Program-made: the position numbers and the translations under genes
Assembly (NCBI RefSeq): GCF_018613605.1
Contig: NZ_JAGGPU010000028.1
Coordinates: forward strand, 1 to 64,000
Origin: Pedobacter sp. ISL-64
GTDB lineage: Bacteria; Bacteroidota; Bacteroidia; Sphingobacteriales; Sphingobacteriaceae
DNA: 64,000 nt
Direction: 5' to 3'
Notes under the pieces: generated by a model
Database searches by the model: none
What the model was told of the DNA's origin: nothing
What the model saw: the letters and a program-made list of their open reading frames with translations, nothing else
Shown here: piece by piece, positions 33,515 through 41,839 of the stretch
Numbering within the stretch: the first letter of the stretch is position 1
Layout of the letters: each line of letters begins with the position of its first letter

Positions 33515-33892
33515 CTACTTAGTAGCTTTTTTCTTGTTAGCAACTGTTTTTCTCTTACCCTTACGAGTACGTGAGTTGTTTTTAGTACGCTGACCACGAG
33601 AAGGTAAACCTTTTCTGTGACGTAAACCACGGTAACAACCGATATCCATTAAACGTTTAATGTTTAACTGAACTTCTGAGCGTAAAGCACCTTCTACTTT
33701 AATCTCATCGTTAATCATTGTACGGATAGCTGTTAATTCCTCATCAGACCAGTCTTGTACTTTTTTGTTCAAGTCGATACCTGCTGTAGTTAATATACGT
33801 TGTGCAGTTGTTCTGCCAATCCCGTAGATATACGTTAAACCGATCTCTCCTCTTTTGTTTCTTGGTAAATCAATACCTGAAATCCTTGCCAT
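33515..33892 (-). CDS. rpsM: 30S ribosomal protein S13
   Basis: S13 of the small-subunit head (125 residues), which contacts the large subunit and tRNA. It has the helix-two-turn-helix LPRNKRGEIGLTYIYGIG and the basic tail GLRHRKGLPSRGQRTKNNSR. Genes before (rpmJ) and after (rpsK) are as in other bacteria. The upstream gap of 68 bases includes a short GC-rich hairpin near 33920. Confidence 0.96.
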   Translation of the reverse strand: MARISGIDLPRNKRGEIGLTYIYGIGRTTAQRILTTAGIDLNKKVQDWSDEELTAIRTMINDEIKVEGALRSEVQLNIKRLMDIGCYRGLRHRKGLPSRGQRTKNNSRTRKGKRKTVANKKKATK

Positions 33893-33960
33893 ATTTATTT
33901 ATTTTTTGAGTAACTCCGAACGGCGGGCCACCGTTGTGCGGTTCATTACAATATTTTTAA

Positions 33961-34077
33961 TTACCCTTGACGTTGCTTGTATTTAGGATTTTTCTTGTTG
34001 ATTACGTAAAGTTTACCTTTACGGCGAATAATCTTACAATCAGCGCTACGTTTTTTAATTGATGATCTAACTTTCAT
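33961..34077 (-). CDS. rpmJ: 50S ribosomal protein L36
   Basis: A 38-residue protein too short for most gene lists: MKVRSSIKKRSADCKIIRRK followed by GKLYVINKKNPKYKQRQG. This is L36 of the large subunit. The usual zinc ligands (C, C, C, H) are largely lost: only one Cys (C14) is present, so this is the zinc-free form. It starts one base from the infA stop codon. Confidence 0.95.
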   Translation of the reverse strand: MKVRSSIKKRSADCKIIRRKGKLYVINKKNPKYKQRQG

Positions 34078-34078
34078 T

Positions 34079-34297
34079 TTATTTGTATCTATAAGTAATG
34101 CGTCCTTTTGTTAAATCATAAGGAGACATTTCCAATTTAACTTTATCCCCAGGAAGAATTTTGATGTAGTGCATCCTCATCTTTCCTGAAATATGCGCAA
34201 TAATCTCATGCCCGTTCTCGAGTTCTACCCGGAACATCGCATTGGATAATGCTTCTCTTATTACTCCGTCTTGTTCAATTGAGGCTTGTTTAGCCAT
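34079..34297 (-). CDS. infA: translation initiation factor IF-1
   Basis: IF-1 of 72 residues, a single S1-like OB fold that sits in the A site during initiation. It has MAKQASIEQDGVIREALSNA, FRVELENGHEIIAHISGKMR, the GDKVKLEMSPYDLTKGRITY core and the final RYK. It is placed between map and rpmJ, as in many bacteria. Confidence 0.97.
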   Translation of the reverse strand: MAKQASIEQDGVIREALSNAMFRVELENGHEIIAHISGKMRMHYIKILPGDKVKLEMSPYDLTKGRITYRYK

Positions 34298-34368
34298 ATT
34301 TTATTGATTGTTACTTAATTAGCTGCTTCTAAACAGGGTTGCAAAATTAAATAAAAAATTTTAATTAT

Positions 34369-35154
34369 TTATTTTTTTTGTTGTAAAACTTCTTCTATTA
34401 TAGAAAACGTTGATAAAACATCTGCTTTGCCCTTTTTTACGGCTACTGTGTGTTCAAAATGTGCCGATGGTTTATTGTCTTTACTGGTTACCGTCCATCC
34501 ATCGTTATGGAATTTAACACCGGCTACGCCTGCATTGATCATGGGTTCTATCGCAATTACCATTCCTTCTTCAAGTTTTGGCCCTGCACCACGTTTCCCA
34601 TAATTCGGAACTTCTGGTTTCTCATGAAGTTTTACACCAACACCGTGCCCAACAAGCTCTCTTACTACACCAAATCCATTAGCTTCTGCATACTGTTGAA
34701 CAGCGAAACCGATATCACCGATACGCATACCAACAACAGCTTTTTCTATCCCCAATTCCAGGCAACGTTTAGTAACCTCAATCAATTTCTGTTTTTCGGC
34801 ATCAATTTCCCCGATAGAGAAAGTGTAGGCCGAATCGCCAAAATAATTGTTTTTAATAACCCCACAATCAACTGAAATTAAGTCGCCCTCCTGGATTACG
34901 TATTCGCTTGGAAAACCATGAACAACCTGCTCATTTGGCGAAATACATAAAGAATTAGGGAAACCATTATAGTTTAAAAATGCCGGAATCGCTCCGTGGT
35001 CACTTATAAACTCATAGGCTAGTTTATCTAACTGAATAGTAGTCATGCCTGCTTTTATCACCTTGGCCACTTCGGCCAAAGTTTTAGAAACAAGCATGGA
35101 ACTTTCTCTTATTAACTCGATCTCCTCAAGAGATTTGTAATAAATTTTAGACAT
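34369..35154 (-). CDS. map: type I methionine aminopeptidase
   Basis: The 261-residue enzyme removes the initiator Met from new proteins. The pita-bread fold's metal ligands are visible: the Asp pair in ISVDCGVIKNNYFGDSAYTF, the His in ELVGHGVGVKLHEKPEVPNY, the Glu in MVIAIEPMI and the last Glu in AHFEHTVAV. It follows secY by 8 bases and is followed by infA. It lies in the spc-alpha cluster, as in other Bacteroidota. Confidence 0.97.
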   Translation of the reverse strand: MSKIYYKSLEEIELIRESSMLVSKTLAEVAKVIKAGMTTIQLDKLAYEFISDHGAIPAFLNYNGFPNSLCISPNEQVVHGFPSEYVIQEGDLISVDCGVIKNNYFGDSAYTFSIGEIDAEKQKLIEVTKRCLELGIEKAVVGMRIGDIGFAVQQYAEANGFGVVRELVGHGVGVKLHEKPEVPNYGKRGAGPKLEEGMVIAIEPMINAGVAGVKFHNDGWTVTSKDNKPSAHFEHTVAVKKGKADVLSTFSIIEEVLQQKK

Positions 35155-35162
35155 CCGTTACA

Positions 35163-36503
35163 CTACAACGCTGCGTTGCTACTTGCAGCAGGAACACCTG
35201 TTCTGCCAGTAACTCTACCCGTTTTCATCAAACCATCGTAATGGCGCATCAATAAATAACTTTCGATCTGCTGTAAAGTATCCAATACAACACCAACTAA
35301 AATCAATAAAGAAGTACCACCGAAGAAGTGTGCAAACTCTTGTTTAATGCCGAACTTAACCGCTAACGAAGGTAAAATAGCAATGATCGCTAAAAATACT
35401 GCACCTGGGAAAGTGATTTTAGAAATTACATCATCAATAAAAGTTGATGTTGCAAAACCCGGTTTAACGCCTGGGATAAAACCACCGTTTTTCTTCATAT
35501 CGTCACTCATTTGAGTTGGATTAACTGTAATTGCAGTATAGAAGAAAGTAAATGCGATAATTAAAAATGCGAACGTTAAGCTATAAGCCAACGAAGTTGT
35601 GTTACTGAACTGGATTAACCAAGAACCTTGTAATGAAGGAACAAACTGCATTAAAGCACCTGGAATAAACATTAACGCCTGAGCAAAAATGATTGGCATA
35701 ACACCAGCAGCATTAACCTTTAAAGGAATGTACTGACGAACACCACCAAACTGGCGGTTACCAACAATTTTCTTTGCGTATTGTACAGGTACTTTACGTA
35801 CACCTTGAACAATTAAAATGGTAAACATTACAACCGCAAATAAAGCAACGATCTCTAAAACCAATGCCACCGGGCCTCCACCTTCACTAGATGAACCCAC
35901 ACGCGCACTAAATTCTTGAGAAATTGCAACTGGTAAACGGGCAATAATACCAACCATAATGATCAGTGATGTACCGTTACCAATACCTTTATCAGTAATT
36001 TTTTCGCCTAACCACATTACAAATAATGTACCTGCCGTTAATACAAACGTAGATAACACTAAGAATAAAGTATTTGGCAATAAAATAGCTTCTGCAGGAA
36101 CTTGCGTTTTAACGTAACCAACAGATTGAACGATTGTGATCGCTACCGTTAGGTAACGGGTAATCTGGTTCATTTTCTTTCTACCACTTTCGCCCTCTTT
36201 CTGCATTTTTTGGAAAGAAGGAACAGCAATACCCAATAGTTGCACCACAATCGATGCAGAGATATAAGGCATTACCCCCAATGCTAAAATAGACACACGA
36301 GAGAAAGAACCTCCGGCAAACATATCTAGTAAGCCTAAGATTCCTGATTTTTCGTTATTGCCTAAAGCAGTTGGATCTACACCTGGTAAAACCACGTGAG
36401 ATACGAAACGGTATACCAAAAGAATTAAGAGCGTAAACAATATACGCTCTTTTAATTCCTGAATTTTCCAGATATTACTTAAAGTAGTAAATAGCTTCTT
36501 CAT
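35163..36503 (-). CDS. secY: preprotein translocase subunit SecY
   Basis: The channel-forming subunit of the Sec translocon (446 residues, 10 membrane spans). TM2a plug region PYISASIVVQLLGI, TM3 and TM4 loops, IIVMVGIIARLP-like spans and the cytoplasmic loop before TM7 (VRKVPVQYAKKIVGNRQFGG) are visible. The C terminus ends in a short Ala/Ser-rich tail. It follows rplO by 7 bases. Confidence 0.97.
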   Translation of the reverse strand: MKKLFTTLSNIWKIQELKERILFTLLILLVYRFVSHVVLPGVDPTALGNNEKSGILGLLDMFAGGSFSRVSILALGVMPYISASIVVQLLGIAVPSFQKMQKEGESGRKKMNQITRYLTVAITIVQSVGYVKTQVPAEAILLPNTLFLVLSTFVLTAGTLFVMWLGEKITDKGIGNGTSLIIMVGIIARLPVAISQEFSARVGSSSEGGGPVALVLEIVALFAVVMFTILIVQGVRKVPVQYAKKIVGNRQFGGVRQYIPLKVNAAGVMPIIFAQALMFIPGALMQFVPSLQGSWLIQFSNTTSLAYSLTFAFLIIAFTFFYTAITVNPTQMSDDMKKNGGFIPGVKPGFATSTFIDDVISKITFPGAVFLAIIAILPSLAVKFGIKQEFAHFFGGTSLLILVGVVLDTLQQIESYLLMRHYDGLMKTGRVTGRTGVPAASSNAAL

Positions 36504-36510
36504 TTAATAA

Positions 36511-36957
36511 TTACAATTTTACAATAGAACCACCTGCAGCTTCAATAGCTTTTTGTGCGGTTGCAGAGAACGCATGCGCTGTAATTTCTAGCTTTGCTTT
36601 AACTTCACCACGACCTAAAATTTTAACTAAGTCGTTTTTAGAAGCTAAACCATGTGCTTGTAAAGCAGCAAAATCGATAGTTGTTAAGCTGTGTTTTTCA
36701 GCTAAAGCTTGTAAAACATCTAAGTTTACACCAACATATTCAGTACGGTTGATTGGTTTGAAACCAACTTTAGGCACACGACGTTGTAAAGGCATTTGAC
36801 CACCTTCGAAACCGATTTTGGTTTTGTGACCTGAACGAGAACCCGCACCTTTGTGACCACGAGTTGAAGTACCGCCACGACCAGAACCTGTACCACGACC
36901 AATTCTTTTGCTGTTTTTTGTAGAACCTACTGCAGGTTTTAAATTACTTAAATTCAT
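36511..36957 (-). CDS. rplO: 50S ribosomal protein L15
   Basis: L15 (148 residues from the ATG at 36957), which joins late in large-subunit assembly. The Gly/Arg-rich N terminus (RIGRGTGSGRGGTSTRGHKG) is typical, followed by FEGGQMPLQRRVPKVGF. The longer reading upstream to 37002 has no family support. The 104-base gap to rpmD holds a hairpin. Confidence 0.96.
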   Translation of the reverse strand: MNLSNLKPAVGSTKNSKRIGRGTGSGRGGTSTRGHKGAGSRSGHKTKIGFEGGQMPLQRRVPKVGFKPINRTEYVGVNLDVLQALAEKHSLTTIDFAALQAHGLASKNDLVKILGRGEVKAKLEITAHAFSATAQKAIEAAGGSIVKL

Positions 36958-37017
36958 TTTTTTGAATTTGTGTTGCCCTTCGCTTTCACTAAACAGGTAC
37001 AACGATTAAACATATAT

Positions 37018-37051
37018 AAAGGTAGTACAGGCTTTTACCCATACTACCTTT
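37018..37051 (-). promoter_or_regulatory. hairpin between rpmD and rplO
   Basis: AAAGGTAGTA (37018-37027) and TACTACCTTT (37042-37051) form a perfect 10-base stem with a 14-base loop, followed on the minus strand by TATATATG rather than a T run. It is either a weak attenuator or an mRNA processing site inside the spc operon. Confidence 0.5.
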
Positions 37052-37061
37052 AAAACTTTTA

Positions 37062-37241
37062 CTAGATTGCTTCGATTGCTACCAAATGGTTCACTTTGCG
37101 AACCATACCGATAATTTGTGGTGTAGCTTCAACCTCAACACTTTGGTTCATTTTAGATAAACCCAAAGCCTGAACGGTTCTTTTTTGGCGCTCGCTTCTG
37201 TCGATAACGCTTTTTACTTGTGTTATTTTGATCTTAGCCAT
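37062..37241 (-). CDS. rpmD: 50S ribosomal protein L30
   Basis: A 59-residue L30 (MAKIKITQVKSVIDRSERQK, later MNQSVEVEATPQIIGMVRKV). The family signature of two strands and two helices is complete, and the length is normal. It is too short to appear in long-frame lists. It lies 4 bases after the rpsE stop codon, in the standard order rpsE-rpmD-rplO. Confidence 0.95.
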   Translation of the reverse strand: MAKIKITQVKSVIDRSERQKRTVQALGLSKMNQSVEVEATPQIIGMVRKVNHLVAIEAI

Positions 37242-37245
37242 GATA

Positions 37246-37764
37246 TTATCCGTTAAATACTTTGTTTAAATCTATACCACGGGTTTGGGCCACTGTATAA
37301 GCATCACGCATTTTAGTTAATGCATCAACAGTTGCTTTTACCACGTTGTGTGGGTTAGATGATCCTTTAGACTTTGCCAATACGTTATGCACGCCAGCAC
37401 TCTCTAATACAGCACGCATCGCACCACCGGCAATTACTCCGGTACCTACTGCAGCGGGTTTGATTAAAACAAAACCACCTGAGAATTTACCGATTTGCTC
37501 GTGAGGAACAGTACCGTTTAAAATTGGAACTTTTACCAAGTTCTTTTTAGCATCATCCACACCTTTTGCAATGGCTTCAGTTACCTCTTTCGCTTTACCT
37601 AAACCGAAACCAACAACACCGTTTTCATCACCTACAACAACAATTGCTGAGAAGCTGAAAGTACGGCCACCTTTGGTTACTTTGGCAACACGCTGTATAC
37701 TAACCAAACGATCCTTTAATTCGATATCGGTGGTTTTTACTCTTTTTATATTAATAGTTGACAT
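37246..37764 (-). CDS. rpsE: 30S ribosomal protein S5
   Basis: S5 (172 residues) acts in decoding accuracy. The N-terminal double-stranded RNA-binding-like domain is KDRLVSIQRVAKVTKGGRTF and VVGDENGVVGFGLGKAKEV, and the C-terminal domain is VIAGGAMRAVLESAGVHNVL with KSKGSSNPHNVVKAT. It follows rplR in the spc operon. Confidence 0.97.
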   Translation of the reverse strand: MSTINIKRVKTTDIELKDRLVSIQRVAKVTKGGRTFSFSAIVVVGDENGVVGFGLGKAKEVTEAIAKGVDDAKKNLVKVPILNGTVPHEQIGKFSGGFVLIKPAAVGTGVIAGGAMRAVLESAGVHNVLAKSKGSSNPHNVVKATVDALTKMRDAYTVAQTRGIDLNKVFNG

Positions 37765-37781
37765 CTTACTTTTTCTTCAGA

Positions 37782-38135
37782 TTAAAATACTAGACCAGCT
37801 TCGCGGGCACCCTCTGCCAACGATTTAATACGACCGTGGTATAGATAGCCGTTTCTATCGAAAACAACTTCTTTAACACCAGCAGCAATTGCTTTCTCTG
37901 CTACTAATTTACCTACAGCTAAAGATTGGTCACTTTTGTTACCTGTTCCAGAAAAATCTTTTGATAAAGATGATGCTGAAGCTATTGTAGTACCGGTTAC
38001 ATCGTTAATAACCTGAGCATAAATCCCTTTATTGCTTCTAAATACAGATAACCTTGGACGTTCTTCCGAACCAGTAAGTCTCTTTCTGATCCCTTTTTTA
38101 ATACGATCTCTTCTTGATAATTTTTTACCTGCCAT
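37782..38135 (-). CDS. rplR: 50S ribosomal protein L18
   Basis: L18 (117 residues) binds 5S rRNA with L5. It has RRDRIKKGIRKRLTGSEERP, LSVFRSNKGIYAQVIND and the conserved FDRNGYLYHGRIKSLAEGAR near the C terminus. It lies 5 bases after rplF. Confidence 0.97.
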   Translation of the reverse strand: MAGKKLSRRDRIKKGIRKRLTGSEERPRLSVFRSNKGIYAQVINDVTGTTIASASSLSKDFSGTGNKSDQSLAVGKLVAEKAIAAGVKEVVFDRNGYLYHGRIKSLAEGAREAGLVF

Positions 38136-38140
38136 GATTA

Positions 38141-38698
38141 CTATTTCTTAGATGCTGATTTACCTGCTTTTCTTCTTAACACTTCACCTACAAACTTGAT
38201 ACCTTTACCTTTATATGGCTCTGGTGCACGTAACGAACGGATTTTCGCTGCTACCTGACCGATTAATTGTTTGTCGATACTTTCTAAAACAATTTTAGGT
38301 GTTTGTCCTTTTTCTGAAGATGTAGTTACTTTAATCTCTTCTGGTAACTGGAATACATAATGGTGAGAATAACCTAAAACCAGATCTAATGTATTACCTG
38401 TGTTTGTAGCACGGTAACCAACACCTACTAATTCTTGAGTTAATTTATAACCATCAGTAACACCAATAACCATATTGTTAAGCAAAGAGCGGTATAAACC
38501 GTGTAATGCTTTGTGTTTCTTTTGTTCTGAAGGACGTTGAACTGTTAAAATTCCTTCTTCTTGACTTACAGTGATATCTGTATCAACTGTTTGAGTTAAT
38601 TCACCTTTTGGACCTTTTACAGTTACTACGTTATCTTTTGATACGGTAATTGTAACACCTGCAGGGATTGTAATTGGGGCTTTTCCTATTCTTGACAT
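38141..38698 (-). CDS. rplL6/rplF: 50S ribosomal protein L6
   Basis: L6 (185 residues), two tandem alpha/beta domains near the factor-binding site. It starts MSRIGKAPITIPAGVTITV and has LVGVGYRATNTGNTLDLVLGYSH and the C-terminal signature PEPYKGKGIKFVGEVLRRKAG. The accepted gene symbol is rplF. It follows rpsH by 18 bases. Confidence 0.96.
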   Translation of the reverse strand: MSRIGKAPITIPAGVTITVSKDNVVTVKGPKGELTQTVDTDITVSQEEGILTVQRPSEQKKHKALHGLYRSLLNNMVIGVTDGYKLTQELVGVGYRATNTGNTLDLVLGYSHHYVFQLPEEIKVTTSSEKGQTPKIVLESIDKQLIGQVAAKIRSLRAPEPYKGKGIKFVGEVLRRKAGKSASKK

Positions 38699-38716
38699 TG
38701 TGCTGTTCTCCTAATA

Positions 38717-39115
38717 TTAATAAACGTGACACAATACCTCACCACCAATGTTTAATTTGGCTGCTTCTTTATCGGTCATTACACCTTTAGAAGTAGATAA
38801 GATTGCGATACCTAAACCGTTTAATACTCTTGGCATATTTTCAACACCAGCATAGTTTCTCAAACCTGGTTTACTAATTCGCATCAAAGTACGAATAGCA
38901 GGAACTTTAGTAATCGGATTGTATTTCAAAGCAATTTTAATAATGCCTTGAACTGTAGTATCTTCAAACTTGTAGTTCGCGATGTAACCTTTGTCAAAAA
39001 GAACTTTAGTAATTTCTTTTTTAAGGTTTGATGCAGGAATTTCTACAACACGGTGGTTGGCCTTAATGGCATTCCTTACTCTTGTTAAATAATCTGCTAT
39101 TGGATCTGTATTCAT
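38717..39115 (-). CDS. rpsH: 30S ribosomal protein S8
   Basis: S8 (132 residues) binds the central domain of 16S rRNA and, in E. coli, represses the spc operon. It starts MNTDPIADYLTRVRNAIKAN and carries the signature LGIAILSTSKGVMTDKEAAK with GGEVLCHVY. The 162-base gap upstream to rpsN is unusually long for this operon and holds an 18-base hairpin. Confidence 0.97.
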   Translation of the reverse strand: MNTDPIADYLTRVRNAIKANHRVVEIPASNLKKEITKVLFDKGYIANYKFEDTTVQGIIKIALKYNPITKVPAIRTLMRISKPGLRNYAGVENMPRVLNGLGIAILSTSKGVMTDKEAAKLNIGGEVLCHVY

Positions 39116-39203
39116 TTTTTATTGTTTTTGATAGTGGTTTCCTTCTGCTACCCAGCTGTGGGACCTGCTATCGGTTAAAATTCTTTTTTTAGTATATAGA
39201 AAT

Positions 39204-39250
39204 AAGTATCAAGTATCAAGACCAGATTGGTTTCTTGATACTTGATACTT
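39204..39250 (-). repeat. long hairpin in the rpsN-rpsH spacer
   Basis: AAGTATCAAGTATCAAGA (39204-39221) and TCTTGATACTTGATACTT (39233-39250) are perfect 18-base inverted repeats with an 11-base loop. They are built from tandem AGTATCA words and followed on the minus strand by TATTTC. A nearly identical hairpin lies in the fusA-rpsJ spacer at 60789-60833. Confidence 0.75.
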
Positions 39251-39277
39251 GATACTAAATACTTTATACTAGTTGCA

Positions 39278-39547
39278 TTACCAAGATGCTTTTTTAACAC
39301 CTGGTATTTTACCGTCTAGTGCCATCTGGCGGAACGTTACCCTTGAAATACCAAAGGTACGCATATATCCACGAGGGCGACCAGTTAATTTACAACGGTT
39401 GTGTAAACGTACTGGAGATGAGTTTTTAGGTAATTTATCTAAACCCTCGAAATCTCCTGCAGCTTTTAATACTGCACGTTTTTCAGCGTATCTAGCTACC
39501 AATTTTTGGCGCTTAACTTCGCGTGCTTTTACACCTTCTTTTGCCAT
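39278..39547 (-). CDS. rpsN: 30S ribosomal protein S14
   Basis: S14 (89 residues), zinc-free long form. It has VKAREVKRQKLVARYAEKRA, LHNRCKLTGRPRGYMRTFGI and the ending RQMALDGKIPGVKKASW. Its start overlaps the rplE stop by one base. It is the last gene before the long spacer to rpsH. Confidence 0.97.
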   Translation of the reverse strand: MAKEGVKAREVKRQKLVARYAEKRAVLKAAGDFEGLDKLPKNSSPVRLHNRCKLTGRPRGYMRTFGISRVTFRQMALDGKIPGVKKASW

Positions 39548-40110
39548 TATTCTGCTGTTTTTTGATTTTTAAATGGTAATCCGAATTGTTTCAATAACTC
39601 AAGAGCCTCAACGTCAGATTTTGCCGAAGTTACGAAAGTTATATCCATACCTAAAATTTTATTGATTTTATCGATATTAATCTCAGGAAAGATGATTTGT
39701 TCAGTAACTCCTAATGTGTAGTTACCTTTTCCATCAAATCCTTTATCATTGATACCTTTGAAATCACGAATACGAGGCAAAGCTACAGAGATCAAACGAT
39801 CTAAGAACTCATACATATTGTTATCGCGTAAAGTAACACGTACACCTACCGGCATACCTTTACGTAATTTAAAGTTAGAGATATCTTTCTTTGAATTAGC
39901 CGGAACCGCTTGTTGACCAGTGATGGTTGACAACTCAACGATTGTGGTATCCATAATCTTTTTATCAGTAACAGAAAAACGACCAACACCCTGATTGATA
40001 CAGATTTTTTCCAATTTAGGAACCTGCATTACAGTTTTGTACTGAAATTTTTCTTTTAGTGCATTTACAACTTCTTCTTTGTATTTGCTTTTTAATCTAG
40101 GTGTAGCCAT
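39547..40110 (-). CDS. rplE: 50S ribosomal protein L5
   Basis: L5 (187 residues) binds 5S rRNA and contacts the P-site tRNA. It has LEKICINQGVGRFSVTDKKI, RKGMPVGVRVTLRDNNMYEF, LPRIRDFKGINDKGFDGKGN and YTLGVTEQIIFPEI. It overlaps rplX by one base and rpsN by one base. Confidence 0.97.
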   Translation of the reverse strand: MATPRLKSKYKEEVVNALKEKFQYKTVMQVPKLEKICINQGVGRFSVTDKKIMDTTIVELSTITGQQAVPANSKKDISNFKLRKGMPVGVRVTLRDNNMYEFLDRLISVALPRIRDFKGINDKGFDGKGNYTLGVTEQIIFPEINIDKINKILGMDITFVTSAKSDVEALELLKQFGLPFKNQKTAE

Positions 40111-40451
40111 TATTTAATCTCCTCTCCTGAAATTTTAGCAACTCTAACTAATTTACCATCTGCGTTAAGTTTACGACCTACGCGGGTAGCTTTACCAGAT
40201 TTTGGATCAACCAACATCAAGTTAGAAATGTGAAGAGCAGCTTCTTTTTTAATAATACCACCGTTAGGATTAGCAGCATTTGGTTTAGTATGTTTAGATA
40301 CTAAGTTAATGCCTTCTACAATGGCTCTGTTTTTATCTATAAGTACTGAAAGTACTTTTCCTTGTTGACCTTTTGAATCGCCAGCAATGACTTTAACTAA
40401 ATCTCCTGTGCGGATTTTAAGTTTTGATGGTGTATTTACTTTGTTTCCCAT
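40110..40451 (-). CDS. rplX: 50S ribosomal protein L24
   Basis: L24 (113 residues), an assembly initiator with a KOW motif (KIRTGDLVKVIAGDSKGQQG). INLVSKHTKPNAANPNGGI and the LNADGKLVRVAK end are typical. It overlaps rplE by one base and follows rplN by one base. Confidence 0.96.
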   Translation of the reverse strand: MGNKVNTPSKLKIRTGDLVKVIAGDSKGQQGKVLSVLIDKNRAIVEGINLVSKHTKPNAANPNGGIIKKEAALHISNLMLVDPKSGKATRVGRKLNADGKLVRVAKISGEEIK

Positions 40452-40452
40452 T

Positions 40453-40821
40453 TTATAATACCTCCGGTGCTAATGATACAATTTTCATGAATTGTTTTTC
40501 ACGTAGTTCTCTCGCAACCGGGCCAAAGATACGTGTACCTCTTGGCTCATCCTGTGCGTTCAATAATACAGCTGCATTATCGTCAAAACGGATATAAGAA
40601 CCATCTTTACGACGGATTTCTTTTTTAGTTCTTACAACAACTGCTTTAGAAACTGTACCTTTTTTAATGTTACCTGAAGGTAACGCGCTTTTTACGGTAA
40701 CAACTACTTTATCACCAATTGAAGCATAACGTTTGCCGGTTCCACCTAGCACGCGAATTACTAATACTTCTTTTGCGCCGCTGTTATCAGCAACGTTTAA
40801 TCTCGATTCCTGTTGTACCAT
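40453..40821 (-). CDS. rplN: 50S ribosomal protein L14
   Basis: L14 (122 residues) at the intersubunit face, the docking site for silencing factor RsfS. It starts MVQQESRLNVADNSGAKEVL and has VVVTVKSALPSGNIKKGTVS, FDDNAAVLLNAQDEPRGTRI and FGPVARELREKQFMKIVSLA. Confidence 0.97.
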   Translation of the reverse strand: MVQQESRLNVADNSGAKEVLVIRVLGGTGKRYASIGDKVVVTVKSALPSGNIKKGTVSKAVVVRTKKEIRRKDGSYIRFDDNAAVLLNAQDEPRGTRIFGPVARELREKQFMKIVSLAPEVL

Positions 40822-40822
40822 C

Positions 40823-41077
40823 TTATTTAGCTCTTTCTAAAATTTGTACCAATCTCCAGTTCTTGTTTTTACTCAAAGGACGAGTTTCCATAATCAATAC
40901 TGTATCACCGATACCGCATTCGTTTTTCTCGTCGTGAGCCATAAATTTGGTAGTTTTCTTTACGAACTTACCATAAATCGGGTGTTTTACTTTACGTTCC
41001 ACGCTCACTACAACAGATTTATCCATCTTGTTGCTTACCACTAACCCGGTTCTTGTTTTTCTTAATTGTCTTTCCAT
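40823..41077 (-). CDS. rpsQ: 30S ribosomal protein S17
   Basis: S17 (84 residues from ATG 41077), an OB-fold protein binding 16S rRNA helix 11. MERQLRKTRTGLVVSNKMDK and VERKVKHPIYGKFVKKTTKF are typical. A TTG four codons upstream would only add RVD-type residues and is less likely. It starts 13 bases after the rpmC stop and ends one base before rplN. Confidence 0.95.
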   Translation of the reverse strand: MERQLRKTRTGLVVSNKMDKSVVVSVERKVKHPIYGKFVKKTTKFMAHDEKNECGIGDTVLIMETRPLSKNKNWRLVQILERAK

Positions 41078-41090
41078 GTCGACTCTCAAA

Positions 41091-41303
41091 TTATTTAGTT
41101 TCAGTAGCTGACTCAGTGTTTTTCACTTTCGTCAACTCAGTGTTTAAACGGGCTATGTCTTTCCTTACTTTTGCAATACGTGAAGGATTTTCGATAGCTG
41201 AAATAGTGTGAGCGAACTTCAATTTTGATAAGTTCTCTTTTTCTTCCGCAATCTTAGCTACTAATTCTTCTTTTGAAAGCCCTGTGATTTCTGAATTTTT
41301 CAT
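41091..41303 (-). CDS. rpmC: 50S ribosomal protein L29
   Basis: L29 (70 residues), two antiparallel helices at the exit tunnel. GLSKEELVAKIAEEKENLSK, KFAHTISAIENPSRIAKVRK and DIARLNTELTKV match. The C terminus is a short Thr/Glu tail. It follows rplP after 73 bases. Confidence 0.95.
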   Translation of the reverse strand: MKNSEITGLSKEELVAKIAEEKENLSKLKFAHTISAIENPSRIAKVRKDIARLNTELTKVKNTESATETK

Positions 41304-41376
41304 TTTTCTTTTTCTTTTACGTTGAGTGTAGCGGTTATAATAAACAAGTATTTACAACATTCACCTCAACTCTTTA

Positions 41377-41799
41377 CTATGCTTCTACGTAATCTCTACG
41401 TACTACGAATTTGGTTTGGATCGGTAATTTCTGAGCTGCTAAACGCAATGCTTCTTTAGCAACTTCTAAAGGCACACCTTCAGCTTCGAAAATTACACGT
41501 CCTGGTCTTACAACTGCTACCCAATATTCAGGAGCACCTTTACCTTTACCCATACGTACCTCAGCAGGTTTTTTAGTTACCGGTTTGTCCGGGAAGATCC
41601 TGATCCATACTTGGCCTTCACGTTTCATGAAACGAGTTACGGCAATACGGGCAGCCTCTATCTGACGACTTGTGATCCAAGTAGCTTCTAGAGATTTGAT
41701 ACCGAAAGATCCGAATGCTAACTCAGCTCCACGAGAAGCTAAACCCTTCATTCTGCCTTTTTGCATCTTCCTGAACTTCGTTCTTTTTGGCTGTAACAT
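41377..41799 (-). CDS. rplP: 50S ribosomal protein L16
   Basis: L16 (140 residues) near the peptidyl-transferase centre. It starts MLQPKRTKFRKMQKGRMKGL, with GSFGIKSLEATWITSRQIEA, RIFPDKPVTKKPAEVRMGKG and VRPGRVIFEAEGVP. Length is normal. It lies between rpsC and rpmC. Confidence 0.97.
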   Translation of the reverse strand: MLQPKRTKFRKMQKGRMKGLASRGAELAFGSFGIKSLEATWITSRQIEAARIAVTRFMKREGQVWIRIFPDKPVTKKPAEVRMGKGKGAPEYWVAVVRPGRVIFEAEGVPLEVAKEALRLAAQKLPIQTKFVVRRDYVEA

Positions 41800-41839
41800 T
41801 TTATTTTGTTCTAATCGTTAAACGATGTTAATAAATCAA

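Noticed and set aside
33900..33960. Possible tRNA from the GC-rich hairpin before rpsM
   Set aside because: Only one short stem forms; no cloverleaf, anticodon arm or T-arm sequence is present.
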